The notes: generated from the letters alone by a model not told the origin. Shown: positions 45,355 to 53,976, counted from the stretch's first letter. The stretch: 64,000 nucleotides of DNA from Halorussus caseinilyticus (GCF_029338395.1 NZ_CP119809.1:992001-1056000), one strand, 5' to 3'. Numbers and translations: made by a program.

Positions 45355-47375
45355 GTCACGGGAGCGCGAACTCCCCCGAGCGGTCGGCCGACTCGCTGGC
45401 CGACGCGTTCTACCCGCTGTTCGACTATCTGTTCGACGAGGACGGCGACTTCGTGGACGACGTGGAGACCAAACTCGCCGAGGCGCGGATGCCCGACACG
45501 GTGGAACTGTACCTCTCCCGAGGGCTGGCAGTCGGCGTCCTCGCGGGAGTCGTCCTCTGGTTGCTCGGTCTGGTCGTGGGTTACGTCCTGTTCGTGACCG
45601 GTCTCGTGGACGTTGGAGTCCTCATCGGCCTGCCGGTGCCCAGCGAGCAAGTGGCGCAGATTATCAACGCGCTCAAAATCCCGGCGCTCGTGGTGGCAAG
45701 CGGCTTCGTCTTCGGCGCAATCGGGTTCACCATCGGGTTCGGCGTCATCGTCGGGATTCCGTACATGCGGGCCAGCGAGCGCGAACGGGAGATAAACATG
45801 CTGTTGCCCGACGCCATCTCGTTCATGTACGCCCTCTCCATCGGGGGGTTGAACCAGTTGGAGATTCTGGAGGCGATGGCGAAGGCCGACGACACCTACG
45901 GCGAGGTGGCCCGCGAGTTCCAGTCCATCGTCCAAGAGACCGAGTACTTCGACACCGACTACCGGACCGCGATTCGCAAGCGGTCGCTGGAGACGCCGAG
46001 CGACGAGTTGGGCCAGTTTCTGACCGACATGCTCTCCATAGTCAACTCCGGGGGCGACATGAGCGACTTCTTGGACGACAAGAAGGACAAGCACATGCGG
46101 ACCGCCAAGCAGGAACAGGAGATGACGCTGGAGACGCTGGAGTTGTTCGGCGAGATGTACATGACCCTCTCGCTGTTTCCCCTGCTTCTCATCATCATCC
46201 TCGTCATCATGTCGATGCTCGGGGAGGCCCAAGAGTCGATGCTCTACGCGACGGTGTACGGGTTGATTCCGCTGACGGGTGCCGGGTTCCTCGTGCTGGT
46301 CTCGACGGTCAAGCAGGACGACCCCGGCGACGGCTACCTCAACCCCGCAGACGGCGGGGACCGACTCGAAGCCACGACCGGCGCGGGTCTGCTCCACCTC
46401 GGTCTCATCGAGAAGTACGTCGGCGAGTTCTCGGTCTTCGACCGCATCAAGAGCAGGGAGGGGACCTACGAGACGGTGGCGCTGTTGAAGCGACCCCACA
46501 TCTTCTTCCGGGAACACCCGCTTTTCATCCTCGGGTTGACGTTCCCGGCGTCGCTGGTGCTGGTCGGAAACGCAGTGTGGACCGGCGCGGCACCCCGGAA
46601 CTTTCAGGATATGGTCGCTCAGCCGATTTGGGGGACGTTCATCTACGTCTACGTCCCGGTGTACGTCAACTTCCTTCCCCTCGCAATCTTCCACACGTGG
46701 AACGTCCGGTCGCGGAAGGCGGTCGTAGACAAACTCTCGGACAACCTCCGGAAGCTGTCGTCGGCCAACGACACCGGACTGACCCTGTTGGAGTCGATTC
46801 GTACCGTCGCGGACACCTCGTCAGGTAAACTCGCCGACGAGTTCGACGTGATTCACGCCAAGGTCGAGTACGGGATGAGTCTGAAGGCGGCGCTCATCGA
46901 GTTCAACAACCGGTACCACATCCCGCGACTCGCCCGGACGGTCAAACTGGTCTCGAAGGCACAGGAGGCCTCCAGCCAGATTACGGCGGTTCTCTCGACT
47001 GCGGCCCAAGCCAGCGAGAATCAGGACGACATCGCCCGCGAGCGCAAGTCTCGTTCGCGGATGCAGGTCGTCATCATCATCATGACCTACCTCACCCTGC
47101 TGGCGGTGATGGCCATCCTGAAGGTGAAGTTCCTCGACGTGATGGCGGGTCTGGCCGGGCAAGCCTCGTCGTCGGGCGGCGGCGCGGGAGCCTCGCAGTT
47201 CGGCGGCGGCATCGACACGAAACTCCTGTCGATGCTGTTCTTCCACGCCGTGACCCTGCAAGCGGTCCTCTCGGGGTTCATCGCGGGCTACATCCGGGAC
47301 GCCTCGCTCATGTCTGGCGTGAAGTTCGCCGTGGTACTGCCGACAGTCGCACTCCTGACCTTCGCGTTCATCTAA
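45351..47375 (+). CDS. PilC/TadC-like type II secretion F family membrane protein
   Basis: A 674-residue platform protein with two T2SS F domains. The first includes LLPDAISFMYALSIGGLNQLE and the second KLSSANDTGLTLLESIRTVAD, each followed by membrane helices. Two further helices lie near the N-terminus. It overlaps the giant PilB gene by 4 bases and is followed two bases after its stop by the first pilin-like gene. It is the membrane scaffold on which the ATPase assembles filaments. Paralogous to the protein at 19052, without that one's low-complexity linker. Confidence 0.9.
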   Translation: MSHGSANSPERSADSLADAFYPLFDYLFDEDGDFVDDVETKLAEARMPDTVELYLSRGLAVGVLAGVVLWLLGLVVGYVLFVTGLVDVGVLIGLPVPSEQVAQIINALKIPALVVASGFVFGAIGFTIGFGVIVGIPYMRASEREREINMLLPDAISFMYALSIGGLNQLEILEAMAKADDTYGEVAREFQSIVQETEYFDTDYRTAIRKRSLETPSDELGQFLTDMLSIVNSGGDMSDFLDDKKDKHMRTAKQEQEMTLETLELFGEMYMTLSLFPLLLIIILVIMSMLGEAQESMLYATVYGLIPLTGAGFLVLVSTVKQDDPGDGYLNPADGGDRLEATTGAGLLHLGLIEKYVGEFSVFDRIKSREGTYETVALLKRPHIFFREHPLFILGLTFPASLVLVGNAVWTGAAPRNFQDMVAQPIWGTFIYVYVPVYVNFLPLAIFHTWNVRSRKAVVDKLSDNLRKLSSANDTGLTLLESIRTVADTSSGKLADEFDVIHAKVEYGMSLKAALIEFNNRYHIPRLARTVKLVSKAQEASSQITAVLSTAAQASENQDDIARERKSRSRMQVVIIIMTYLTLLAVMAILKVKFLDVMAGLAGQASSSGGGAGASQFGGGIDTKLLSMLFFHAVTLQAVLSGFIAGYIRDASLMSGVKFAVVLPTVALLTFAFI

Positions 47376-47377
47376 CC

Positions 47378-48115
47378 ATGTTCGGCGAGATTTCCTCTTC
47401 GAGTTCGGAACGCCGACGGCCGAGTCCTAATCGGCGTTGGGACTCCCTCGAACAATACATAGATAGCTATAGGCTAACTAGAGTTTTCTCTAAGAAAGAA
47501 TCTTATTTCCAAAATCCGACAAGCGAACGCTCGGCCGACCAGCCGACATGGGCGGGACTGAAAGGGGCCGGTCGCGCGACCGGGGGCTTTCTGAGCGGTC
47601 TCTCCGCCAGTTTCGCCGGGGATTCCCGACGCTCGAACGCCCGAGCGCAGACCAGCGTCGATTTCGTGGTCGGGATGAGCGTCTTCCTGCTGACGGTGGC
47701 GTTCGTCGTCGGGTTCCTCCCCGGCGTCTTCGAACCGTTCACCGCCAGCGGGGAGGGCGACGTGCTGGCGAGCGACCGGACCGCGAGTCTGTTGGCCGAG
47801 CAGTTGCTCGCCGACCCCGAGACGCCGGGCGCGCTGAACGCCACCTGTACCGCCGAGTTCTTCTCGGAGAGCGACGACGGTCGAATCGACGAGTGTCGGT
47901 TCGACGCCGACGCCGGGGACCTCGGGACCGCGCTCGGAGTGAGTCCGACGACGGCGGTCAACGTCACTATCGAGGAGAACGGCACCGTTCGCTCGGCCGG
48001 GGGCGTCACCCTCGACGCGGGACCGACGCCGCCCGAGTCCGAGAGCGTGGTCGTCTCGCGCCGAGTCGTCCTGCTCGGCGGCGAGGAGAGCGACCTCTAC
48101 GTGAGGGTGTGGTAG
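47378..48115 (+). CDS. pilin-like protein 1 of the pil operon (DUF7287-like)
   Basis: A 245-residue protein. The membrane helix is at about 92-115 (TSVDFVVGMSVFLLTVAFVVG), preceded by RAQ, a pattern close to the class III signal of archaeal pilins; an external domain follows with two Cys (NATCTAEF and DECRFDAD). I recall this family as DUF7287. Odd: about 85 residues precede the helix, and DNA at 47455-47520 encoding YIDSYRLTRVFSKKESYFQN is very AT-rich, with the CTAAGAAA motif of AT islands near the dispersed elements. The ATG follows the pilC stop by 2 bases, and no later start precedes the helix. Confidence 0.75.
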   Translation: MFGEISSSSSERRRPSPNRRWDSLEQYIDSYRLTRVFSKKESYFQNPTSERSADQPTWAGLKGAGRATGGFLSGLSASFAGDSRRSNARAQTSVDFVVGMSVFLLTVAFVVGFLPGVFEPFTASGEGDVLASDRTASLLAEQLLADPETPGALNATCTAEFFSESDDGRIDECRFDADAGDLGTALGVSPTTAVNVTIEENGTVRSAGGVTLDAGPTPPESESVVVSRRVVLLGGEESDLYVRVW

Positions 48116-48117
48116 CC

Positions 48118-48741
48118 GTGAGCGACGACACCTCTCGCGGCCGTGGACCTGCCCGCGGTCGCGGGCAGGTCCACACGCTCGAAGCGTTCACGGCGGCCCT
48201 GCTGGTGGTCTCGGGCGTCCTCTTCGCGCTTCAGACGACCGCGGTGACGCCGCTGACCGCCAGCACGTCGAACCAGCACGTCGAGAACCAACACCGGACC
48301 GCGGCCAGCGACCTGCTGGCGTCGGCGGCACAGAACCGGACGCTCCGGCCCGCGGTGACCTACTGGGACCCCGCGCAGGGCGCGTTCGTCAACGCGACGG
48401 GGCGGGGGTACTACGCCAACGGCGGACCGCCCAACGCCTTCGGGGACGCGCTGAACCAGACGTTCGGGAACCTCTCGGCGACCGGGCGGCGCATCGCCTA
48501 CAACGTCTACGTCCGGTATCGGACGCCCGGCAACGCGACCCGGCGACAGACGATGGTGTACATGGGGTCGCCGAGCGACAACGCCGCCACCGCGACCCGG
48601 ACCGTCGCGCTGTACGACGACACGTCGCTGTCAGGCGCGGCAGGGAACGTCTCTGCGGCGAACTTCTACGCGCCCGACGCCGCACGAAACTCGTCGCTGT
48701 ACAACGTCGTGGAGGTGCAAATCGTCGTATGGCAGATGTGA
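48118..48741 (+). CDS. pilin-like protein 2 (DUF7288-like)
   Basis: A 207-residue protein from a GTG start 2 bases after the previous stop. The N-terminus is RGRGPARGRGQVHTLEAF, then a helix FTAALLVVSGVLFALQTTAV; several NxT/NxS sequons (NRTLR, NATGR, NQTFG, NLSATG) suggest a glycosylated external domain. I recall the family as DUF7288. The N-terminal codons hold a 30-base palindrome (48144-48173). It overlaps the next gene by 13 bases. Likely a filament subunit or minor pilin. Confidence 0.78.
   Translation: MSDDTSRGRGPARGRGQVHTLEAFTAALLVVSGVLFALQTTAVTPLTASTSNQHVENQHRTAASDLLASAAQNRTLRPAVTYWDPAQGAFVNATGRGYYANGGPPNAFGDALNQTFGNLSATGRRIAYNVYVRYRTPGNATRRQTMVYMGSPSDNAATATRTVALYDDTSLSGAAGNVSAANFYAPDAARNSSLYNVVEVQIVVWQM
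48144..48173. repeat. 30-bp palindrome inside the start of pilin-like gene 2
   Basis: The 14-base arms 48144-48157 and 48160-48173 are exact reverse complements around a 2-base centre. It begins 26 bases after the GTG and encodes the basic stretch before the membrane helix. It could fold in the mRNA near the start codon. Confidence 0.6.
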
Positions 48742-49733
48742 GATTCGACCCGAGACCGCCCGCGGGCGACCGCGGGCGGTCCGGAGACGGCGGACGCGAC
48801 CGGGGCCAGTTGATACTCGTGACCGGACTGGCCATCGCGGTGATGCTGGTCGCACTGGTACTGCTTTTGAACACCGTCATCTACACCCAGAACCTCGCCA
48901 CGCGGGGGGCCGAAATCGAGGACACCGAGGCGGTCACGTACCGCCACGAGGTCGTCACCGGCGTCGGCGGCGTCGTGGACGCCGAGAACCGGGAGGGGTA
49001 CGACACCCGGTCGAAAGTCGAGAACAACGTCACCGAGGCCATCGCTCGGTTCGACGACGTGACCGCGGGCTACCGCGCCGAACGAGGGACCGTCGCGCGC
49101 GTCGAGACCGACTCGCTGGCGCTGACCGACGGGACCCTGCTCTACCAGACCAACGCCTCGCGGAACTTCACCAGCGCCGCGGGCGGGTCGAGCGACTGGG
49201 AACTCGCCGACGACGTGGGCAACGCCCGTCGCGTCCGGTTGTCGGTCTCCGGCGAGAACCTCTCGGACGGCCGGTCGGGGTCGTTCCACGTCAGACTCGC
49301 CGGTGCGGGCGGCACCGACTGGCGGGTCTACCTCTACAACGACAGTAGCGACGACATCGCCGTCGCGGTCAAGAACGGCACCGACTCGCCCGAAGTCGCG
49401 TGTACGACCGACGGACCGCGGGCGACGGTGGACCTCACCCGCGGGACGCTGAACGGGTCGGCGTGCCCGAAACTCGTCTGGGCGACCGACCTCACCGAGC
49501 CCTACCGAATCGAGTTCCGGAACGGCGAGGAGGCCACCGGCACCTACGAGTTGACCGCCGACGAGTCGGGCGGCGCGACGGACGTGGCGTCCGGCAACTT
49601 CGCCGGGGCCGGGTCCGTGGGGTCGCCGCGGGCGGTCCCGGCGGTGTACGCCGCCGAGTTCGATATTCACTTCGAGACGCCGAATCTCGCGTTCCACACG
49701 ACGGTCCGAGTCGCGCGGGGTGAGCCAGCATGA
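48729..49733 (+). CDS. pilin-like protein 3 (DUF7261-like)
   Basis: A 334-residue protein: a polar N-terminus with a RDRGQ motif, helix LILVTGLAIAVMLVALVLLL, and an external beta-rich domain with NVTEAIARF, NASRNF and NGSACPK sequons. I recall it as DUF7261. A 12-bp hairpin (48754-48765 with 48770-48781) lies 25 bases after the ATG. It overlaps the preceding gene by 13 bases and the next by 4 (ATGA). Probably a minor pilin or filament-associated protein. Confidence 0.78.
   Translation: MADVRFDPRPPAGDRGRSGDGGRDRGQLILVTGLAIAVMLVALVLLLNTVIYTQNLATRGAEIEDTEAVTYRHEVVTGVGGVVDAENREGYDTRSKVENNVTEAIARFDDVTAGYRAERGTVARVETDSLALTDGTLLYQTNASRNFTSAAGGSSDWELADDVGNARRVRLSVSGENLSDGRSGSFHVRLAGAGGTDWRVYLYNDSSDDIAVAVKNGTDSPEVACTTDGPRATVDLTRGTLNGSACPKLVWATDLTEPYRIEFRNGEEATGTYELTADESGGATDVASGNFAGAGSVGSPRAVPAVYAAEFDIHFETPNLAFHTTVRVARGEPA
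48754..48781. repeat. hairpin inside the start of pilin-like gene 3
   Basis: The 12-base arms 48754-48765 and 48770-48781 are exact reverse complements around a GCGA loop. It encodes the polar stretch just before the membrane helix, the same relative place as the palindrome in the previous gene. Confidence 0.55.
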
Positions 49734-50200
49734 GGGACGGACTTCGCGCCGACGACCGCGGCGTCTCGGTCACGGTCAACTACGCGCTCAATCTCGTGGT
49801 GGCGACCCTACTCATCGGCGGGGTGCTGACCGCGACGGGCGGGATGGTAGAGGACCGCCGGGAGTCGGCGGTCCGGACCGAACTCTCGGTGGTGGGCGAG
49901 CGCATCGCCACCGACCTGATGGCCGCCGACAGACTCGCGGAAGTCGGCCGCGGCGACGAGACGGTGGCGGTGTCGATGACGCTCCCCGAGCGAGTCGCGG
50001 GCACGCGCTACGACGTGACCATCGACGCGACGGCGACGGACTCGACCATCGTCCTCCAGTCGAACACGCCCGAGGTGACGGTCCGGGTCGAGTTCCACAA
50101 CGCGACCGCGGTCCAATCGACCACGGTCCGGGGCGGCGACCTCCGAATCGAGTTGAACGCCGGGGCCGCGCCCGACCGACTGGAGGTGACGAACCCGTGA
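49730..50200 (+). CDS. pilin-like protein 4 (DUF7266-like)
   Basis: A 156-residue protein: short N-terminus with DDRGVSVTVNYALN, helix LVVATLLIGGVLTATGGMV, then an external domain (VAVSMTLPERVAGTRYDVTI, VRVEFHNATAVQSTTV). DRGVS before the helix resembles an archaeal prepilin cleavage region. I recall DUF7266. Its ATG overlaps the previous stop and its stop overlaps the next GTG start (GTGA), so the five pilin-like genes are tightly coupled. Confidence 0.78.
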   Translation: MRDGLRADDRGVSVTVNYALNLVVATLLIGGVLTATGGMVEDRRESAVRTELSVVGERIATDLMAADRLAEVGRGDETVAVSMTLPERVAGTRYDVTIDATATDSTIVLQSNTPEVTVRVEFHNATAVQSTTVRGGDLRIELNAGAAPDRLEVTNP

Positions 50201-50991
50201 GCAGAAACTGCGACCTGCTGGACCGCCGCGGGGTCAGCGAGACCATCGGCTTCGTGTTCGTGTTCGCGCTCGTGACCGCCTCCATCGGCGTGGTCTACAC
50301 CACCGGTATCGGCGGACTGGAGGACGCCCGCGAGGACGAGCAACTCACCAACGCGGTCCGGGCGTTCGACGTGCTTGCCGACAACGTGGGCGACGTGACC
50401 AGCGAGGGCGCGCCGAGTCGGGCGACCGAACTCAAACTCTCGGGCGCGAGCGTCGGGTTCGGCGACCCGGTGGGAATAACGGTGCAGGTCAACGACACCG
50501 ACAGCGACGCCAACTTGACCTACACCCAGACCACCCGGCCGCTGGTGTACGACGCACCGGCCGGACAGGTGGTGTACTCGGCGGGCGCGACGTTCCGGGT
50601 GGACGGGGGCGACGCCGCGATGCGGTCCGAACCCGGACTGGTCGTCACGGACCGCCAGTCGGTCGTTCCGCTGGTCGTAACCTACCCCGCGTCCGACTCG
50701 GGCGGCGTGGGCGGGAGTTCGACGGTACTGGTGGTCGCCCACCGACAGTCGGTCGAACTCGGCGGTCGGTTCGACACCGGCCCGGACCCCGCGGACGAGG
50801 CCCGAGTCAACGTCACGGTGAACTCGCCGCGAGCGGCGGCGTGGGGCCGGTACTTCGAGTCGCTGGGGATGTCGCCGCCGAACTCGAACCCGGCGGCCGC
50901 GGACCCGAGCGACGGGGAAGTGACCTACCAGTTCTTCACCGACCGCCTGCTCGTTCCGGAGTCGGTGGTGGAGTTCGAGATAGCGGGGTGA
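50197..50991 (+). CDS. pilin-like protein 5 (DUF7289-like)
   Basis: A 264-residue protein from a GTG start overlapping the preceding stop. DRRGVSETIGFVFVFALVTA is very close to the RxVSxxIG...helix of haloarchaeal type IV pilins. The external domain includes NVTVNSPRAAAWGRYFESLG and VTYQFFTDRLLVPES. I recall it as DUF7289. It closes the pil operon. A related, larger protein lies convergently at 51628-53403; both share the pattern VNVTV...AWGRYF/AWGRFF. Confidence 0.8.
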   Translation: MSRNCDLLDRRGVSETIGFVFVFALVTASIGVVYTTGIGGLEDAREDEQLTNAVRAFDVLADNVGDVTSEGAPSRATELKLSGASVGFGDPVGITVQVNDTDSDANLTYTQTTRPLVYDAPAGQVVYSAGATFRVDGGDAAMRSEPGLVVTDRQSVVPLVVTYPASDSGGVGGSSTVLVVAHRQSVELGGRFDTGPDPADEARVNVTVNSPRAAAWGRYFESLGMSPPNSNPAAADPSDGEVTYQFFTDRLLVPESVVEFEIAG

Positions 50992-51082
50992 GAGCGCCGT
51001 GGCGTGGTGTGCTTTCGATTCGTTCTTCCTCTCGAAACGGTGCTTTCGGCGAGTTCACCGTTTTCGGCGCGTCTTCTCGTTT

Positions 51083-51285
51083 TTCTGCTCCGGCGCGCGC
51101 GAGCAACGCGCGCGAGGGATGAGGCTTGCGAGACGCTTCGCGTCTCGCTGATTTGCGAACGTCGTTCGCAAACATCGCAGGGAGGAACGACCGAAGGGAG
51201 TGACGACCGAGACGCGCAATCGGTTGGGGAGGACGTGGCGCGGTGCCGTGCGGTTGCGGTCTGATAGGTTCAAGCCTGAAGTCAC
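51083..51285 (-). repeat. modular dispersed element, copy E
   Basis: Read on the minus strand: head TTCAGGCTTGAACCTATCAG, ACCGC units, core ACGTCCTCCCCAACCGATTG, hairpin 51152-51172 (10-bp stem), hairpin 51128-51148 (9-bp stem, same module as in copy A) and a tail CTCGCGCGCGCCGGAGCAGA shared with copy F. It lies behind the pil operon. Confidence 0.8.
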
Positions 51286-51290
51286 GGTGC

Positions 51291-51356
51291 GGTCGCAGTG
51301 CTGTCTCGTCGTTCGGTCGCAGTGCTGTCTCGTCGTTCGGTCGCAGTGCTGTCTCG
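51291..51356. repeat. three tandem copies of a 24-bp unit
   Basis: Unit GGTCGCAGTGCTGTCTCG plus TCGTTC starts at 51291, 51315 and 51339; the first two are identical and the third diverges after 18 bases. It lies exactly between the outward-facing heads of element copies E and F. Confidence 0.85.
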
Positions 51357-51432
51357 CCCTGAAGTCGTGTTTTCTCGGGTCACAGAGGCTTCACCGGGAA
51401 GCGACGAGAAACGACGAGAAGAGACGCGAGAA

Positions 51433-51588
51433 GCTAGCTACAGGTTTGAGCCAATCACACCGCCACCTCGTCCTCCCCAACCTCCTCGTTCGCTCCCTTC
51501 GGTCGCTCACTCGTCCACCGTCGGAAGCGAGTTCCGACGAGCCTTCCGTCGCTTCGCTCCGGAAGACCTCGCGCGCGCCGGAGCAGAA
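51433..51588 (+). repeat. modular dispersed element, copy F
   Basis: Head GCTAGCTACAGGTTTGAGCC, shortened middle, core GTCCTCCCCAACC, the 24-bp hairpin module 51518-51541 (identical to one in copy D), a second stem CTTCCG...CGGAAG, and the tail CTCGCGCGCGCCGGAGCAGA. With copy E and the 24-bp repeats it fills the convergent gap 50992-51627, which has no gene. Confidence 0.8.
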
Positions 51589-51627
51589 GAAACGCCGTCG
51601 CGTGTGAACTACCCCGGCCTGCTCGGA

Positions 51628-53403
51628 CTAAACACTCGTGACGTTGACGTGGGAGACGCTGATGTGGAGGTACGTCAGGCGCGGGACGTTCTGGGCCGCG
51701 CCGACCACGGGGTCCACGGATTCCAGTGCGCGGTCGAAGTGAATCGACCCGCCCGCTTTCAGGAGGGTGTCGCCGCCGCCGACGATGCCGCCGTAGAGGT
51801 CCGCCTGCGTTCGGACCGTAATCGCGCCCGGATTGGTGTCGGTGCCCGGCGCGTAGATGAGACCGACGAACTTCGCGTGGTCGTCGAGTCTCACTTCGAG
51901 ACCCGGCCCGGCGTACACCCGGAAGACGGGCGACCGGTGGGTGGTCGTGTCGCCGACGGTGCCGCCGACGACGTGGAACCTCGAACCGCTGGTGTAGAGT
52001 TTCACCATCCCGCCGTTGGGGTCGGTCACTTCGACGTTCACGTCGTTCCATACGATGTCGTCGTCCACGACCAGCGTGATGTCCCCGCCGGTGTTGTCGA
52101 GTTCGAGCGTCTGGGAGGAGTCGAGGTCGTCGTTCGAGACGAAGTACGCGCCGTCGGGGAGCGTCAGCGTCGATTCGGAGTCGTTCCACGTGTCGGTACT
52201 CTCGTTGATGGCCGTGACGCCGCCGTTGTCGTTGTTCGAGGACTTGCTGTAGGTCGTGACTTTCCCCTGTACCATGTCGCCGATGGGACTGATGTCCGGG
52301 GCCGTCCCGTTTCCGGACTGCCATCCGTTCACCGCGCTACAGTCGCTCCCCGGCGGGCCGCCGTTGCAACTGGCCGTCCCGCCGTACGAGAGGTTGCCGT
52401 GGACCGCGACCCCGCCGCCGAAGTCCACGGTGCCGCCGCCGGTCCGCAGGTCGCCGTATATCTCGGCCCCGCCGGTCAGTTCGACGCTCCCCTTCGTGAC
52501 GATGGTTCCCTCGTAAGGCGGGGACGGACTTCCCGGATACGCGCCCGTAGAGGAGTTGTAGCTATCGGTGAACGACGACCCGCCAGCGCCCTGAATCGTC
52601 ATCTCGTCGGGCGTGGTTCCCGCCAGCGCGTTCGTGACGTTGCGCGTCCGCGTGGGCACGACCAGCGTGATGGTCACGCGGTCGTCCGGGTGATGGTACG
52701 TCACCGACCCGCCGGTCCGTTGCTCGAAGAACCGACCCCACGCCTCGTAGTACTCGCTCCGAACCGTGACGTTCACCTCGCCGTTCGTGAGGGGGTTCCG
52801 GAAGTCGGGGTTGCCCTTCTTGGGAAACTTCGCGTCAGTGTCGCCGTCGCCGGTGACTCGGACCCGACCGCCGAGCGACTCGCTCCCGTTGACCGCGACC
52901 AGCGGAAGCGTGAGGGTGGTCCCCCGGTAGTGGAACTCCGGCGGCGACACCATCGTACTCCCGTTGTCGGTTCGCTTCCAGACGCCGCCGCCCTGATACG
53001 CGATTCTGGTATCGCCGTTCCGGTAGGCGATTGCGCCGAGCGTCTGGTTCATGACGACGTGTTCGGTGGTCCCGTCGGTCCGGTTGACGACTCGGACGCG
53101 CATCCATCCCGTCCGGTTCTCGACGGTGGCGCTATCGACGCCCAGCGAGACGCTCTGGGTGGGCGAAGAACCGATGCCGACCAGACTCGCCTTCGAGTCG
53201 AGTTGGGTCATCGCGTGTTCGGCGCTGTCGATTTCCGACGACTGCTTCGAGTCGTCCAGTGCCGACGACCCGAACGCGACGATGAGTCCCGTCCCCGTGA
53301 TGGTGATGGCGAGCAACAGAACGACGCCGAGTACTTCCGACTGACCGCGCGTGCGCTTCGACTCCCCGTCTGCCCTCGCGTTCGGACTCCGCCGACCGGT
53401 CAT
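51628..53403 (-). CDS. large pilin-like surface protein (DUF7289-type) with polymer-forming-like region
   Basis: A 591-residue protein. The basic N-terminus RTRGQSEVLGVVLLLAITI is a type IV pilin-like signal and helix. The middle has many NxT/NxS sequons (NRTGW, NQTLG, NVTVRSEY) and an AWGRFFEQRTGG motif shared with the pilin-like protein at 50197. Residues about 300-440 (IVTKGSVELTGGAEIYGDLR, FGGGVAVHGNLSYGG) look like a bactofilin or polymer-forming beta-helix. Three Cys are visible near 355-365. It is convergent with the pil operon and probably belongs to the same surface structure, as a minor pilin or adhesin. Confidence 0.78.
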   Translation of the reverse strand: MTGRRSPNARADGESKRTRGQSEVLGVVLLLAITITGTGLIVAFGSSALDDSKQSSEIDSAEHAMTQLDSKASLVGIGSSPTQSVSLGVDSATVENRTGWMRVRVVNRTDGTTEHVVMNQTLGAIAYRNGDTRIAYQGGGVWKRTDNGSTMVSPPEFHYRGTTLTLPLVAVNGSESLGGRVRVTGDGDTDAKFPKKGNPDFRNPLTNGEVNVTVRSEYYEAWGRFFEQRTGGSVTYHHPDDRVTITLVVPTRTRNVTNALAGTTPDEMTIQGAGGSSFTDSYNSSTGAYPGSPSPPYEGTIVTKGSVELTGGAEIYGDLRTGGGTVDFGGGVAVHGNLSYGGTASCNGGPPGSDCSAVNGWQSGNGTAPDISPIGDMVQGKVTTYSKSSNNDNGGVTAINESTDTWNDSESTLTLPDGAYFVSNDDLDSSQTLELDNTGGDITLVVDDDIVWNDVNVEVTDPNGGMVKLYTSGSRFHVVGGTVGDTTTHRSPVFRVYAGPGLEVRLDDHAKFVGLIYAPGTDTNPGAITVRTQADLYGGIVGGGDTLLKAGGSIHFDRALESVDPVVGAAQNVPRLTYLHISVSHVNVTSV

Positions 53404-53646
53404 ATCCGCCTCATCGGACTACGGGATTATAAACCAATCCGCCAACTATCGGGAAAGATTCACTAGCGCGTTGACGAGAGTACCAGCCACGGACAACGAG
53501 TCGCGAGCGATTCCCACGTCGGGTCTCGTCCCCGTGTCTCGGGGGCCTCGGCCGTCGTGACGGCGCTCGGCGGGAGCGCTCTTCCCGAAATTCTGACCAT
53601 CGGAAAACCTATGTACGACCCTTCCTTGATAAACGGTAGCAACGAA

Positions 53647-53976
53647 ATGAGCATGTCGAGAAAGAACATCGACCCTGTGGAAATCGAATCTACGTCCGAA
53701 AACGGCGACTATACCTCTACCTACGTCTTCGACATCAGCGACCACATGCTCGCCGGAGAGGTGTGTACCGGCCTCGCGCTCGCGCTCGGGGAGACACTCG
53801 ACCGAGACCCGGCCCAGATGACGCCGCTTAGTTCCGTCGTAGACTGTGACGCACTCCAGATGCTGTTCCACACCCGACGCTACGGCGACTTGCGCGACGA
53901 GGTGTCGGTGTCGTTCCCCTACGACGTGTACGAGGTCACGGTTCATTCGGGCGGTAGAGTCGTCGTGCAGGGGTAA
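53647..53976 (+). CDS. HalOD1 output domain protein
   Basis: A 109-residue stand-alone HalOD1 protein: LALALGETLDRDPAQMTPLSSVVDCDALQMLF, then VSFPYDVYEVTVHSGGRVVV. The N-terminus (MSMSRKNIDPVEIESTSENG) is short and polar; a start two codons later is possible. HalOD1 domains are haloarchaeal signal-output modules of unknown mechanism. It is a distant paralog of the protein at 26409. The 243-base gap before it (53404-53646) contains no other gene. Confidence 0.82.
   Translation: MSMSRKNIDPVEIESTSENGDYTSTYVFDISDHMLAGEVCTGLALALGETLDRDPAQMTPLSSVVDCDALQMLFHTRRYGDLRDEVSVSFPYDVYEVTVHSGGRVVVQG

Noticed and set aside
51288-51360. Possible CRISPR array (three 24-bp units)
   Set aside because: The units are directly abutting with no spacers, and no cas genes are present in the window.
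51298-53466. 722-codon open frame on the plus strand across the large pilin-like gene
   Set aside because: It begins inside tandem 24-bp repeats and then runs antisense to a protein with a clear pilin-like signal and sequons; no family features.
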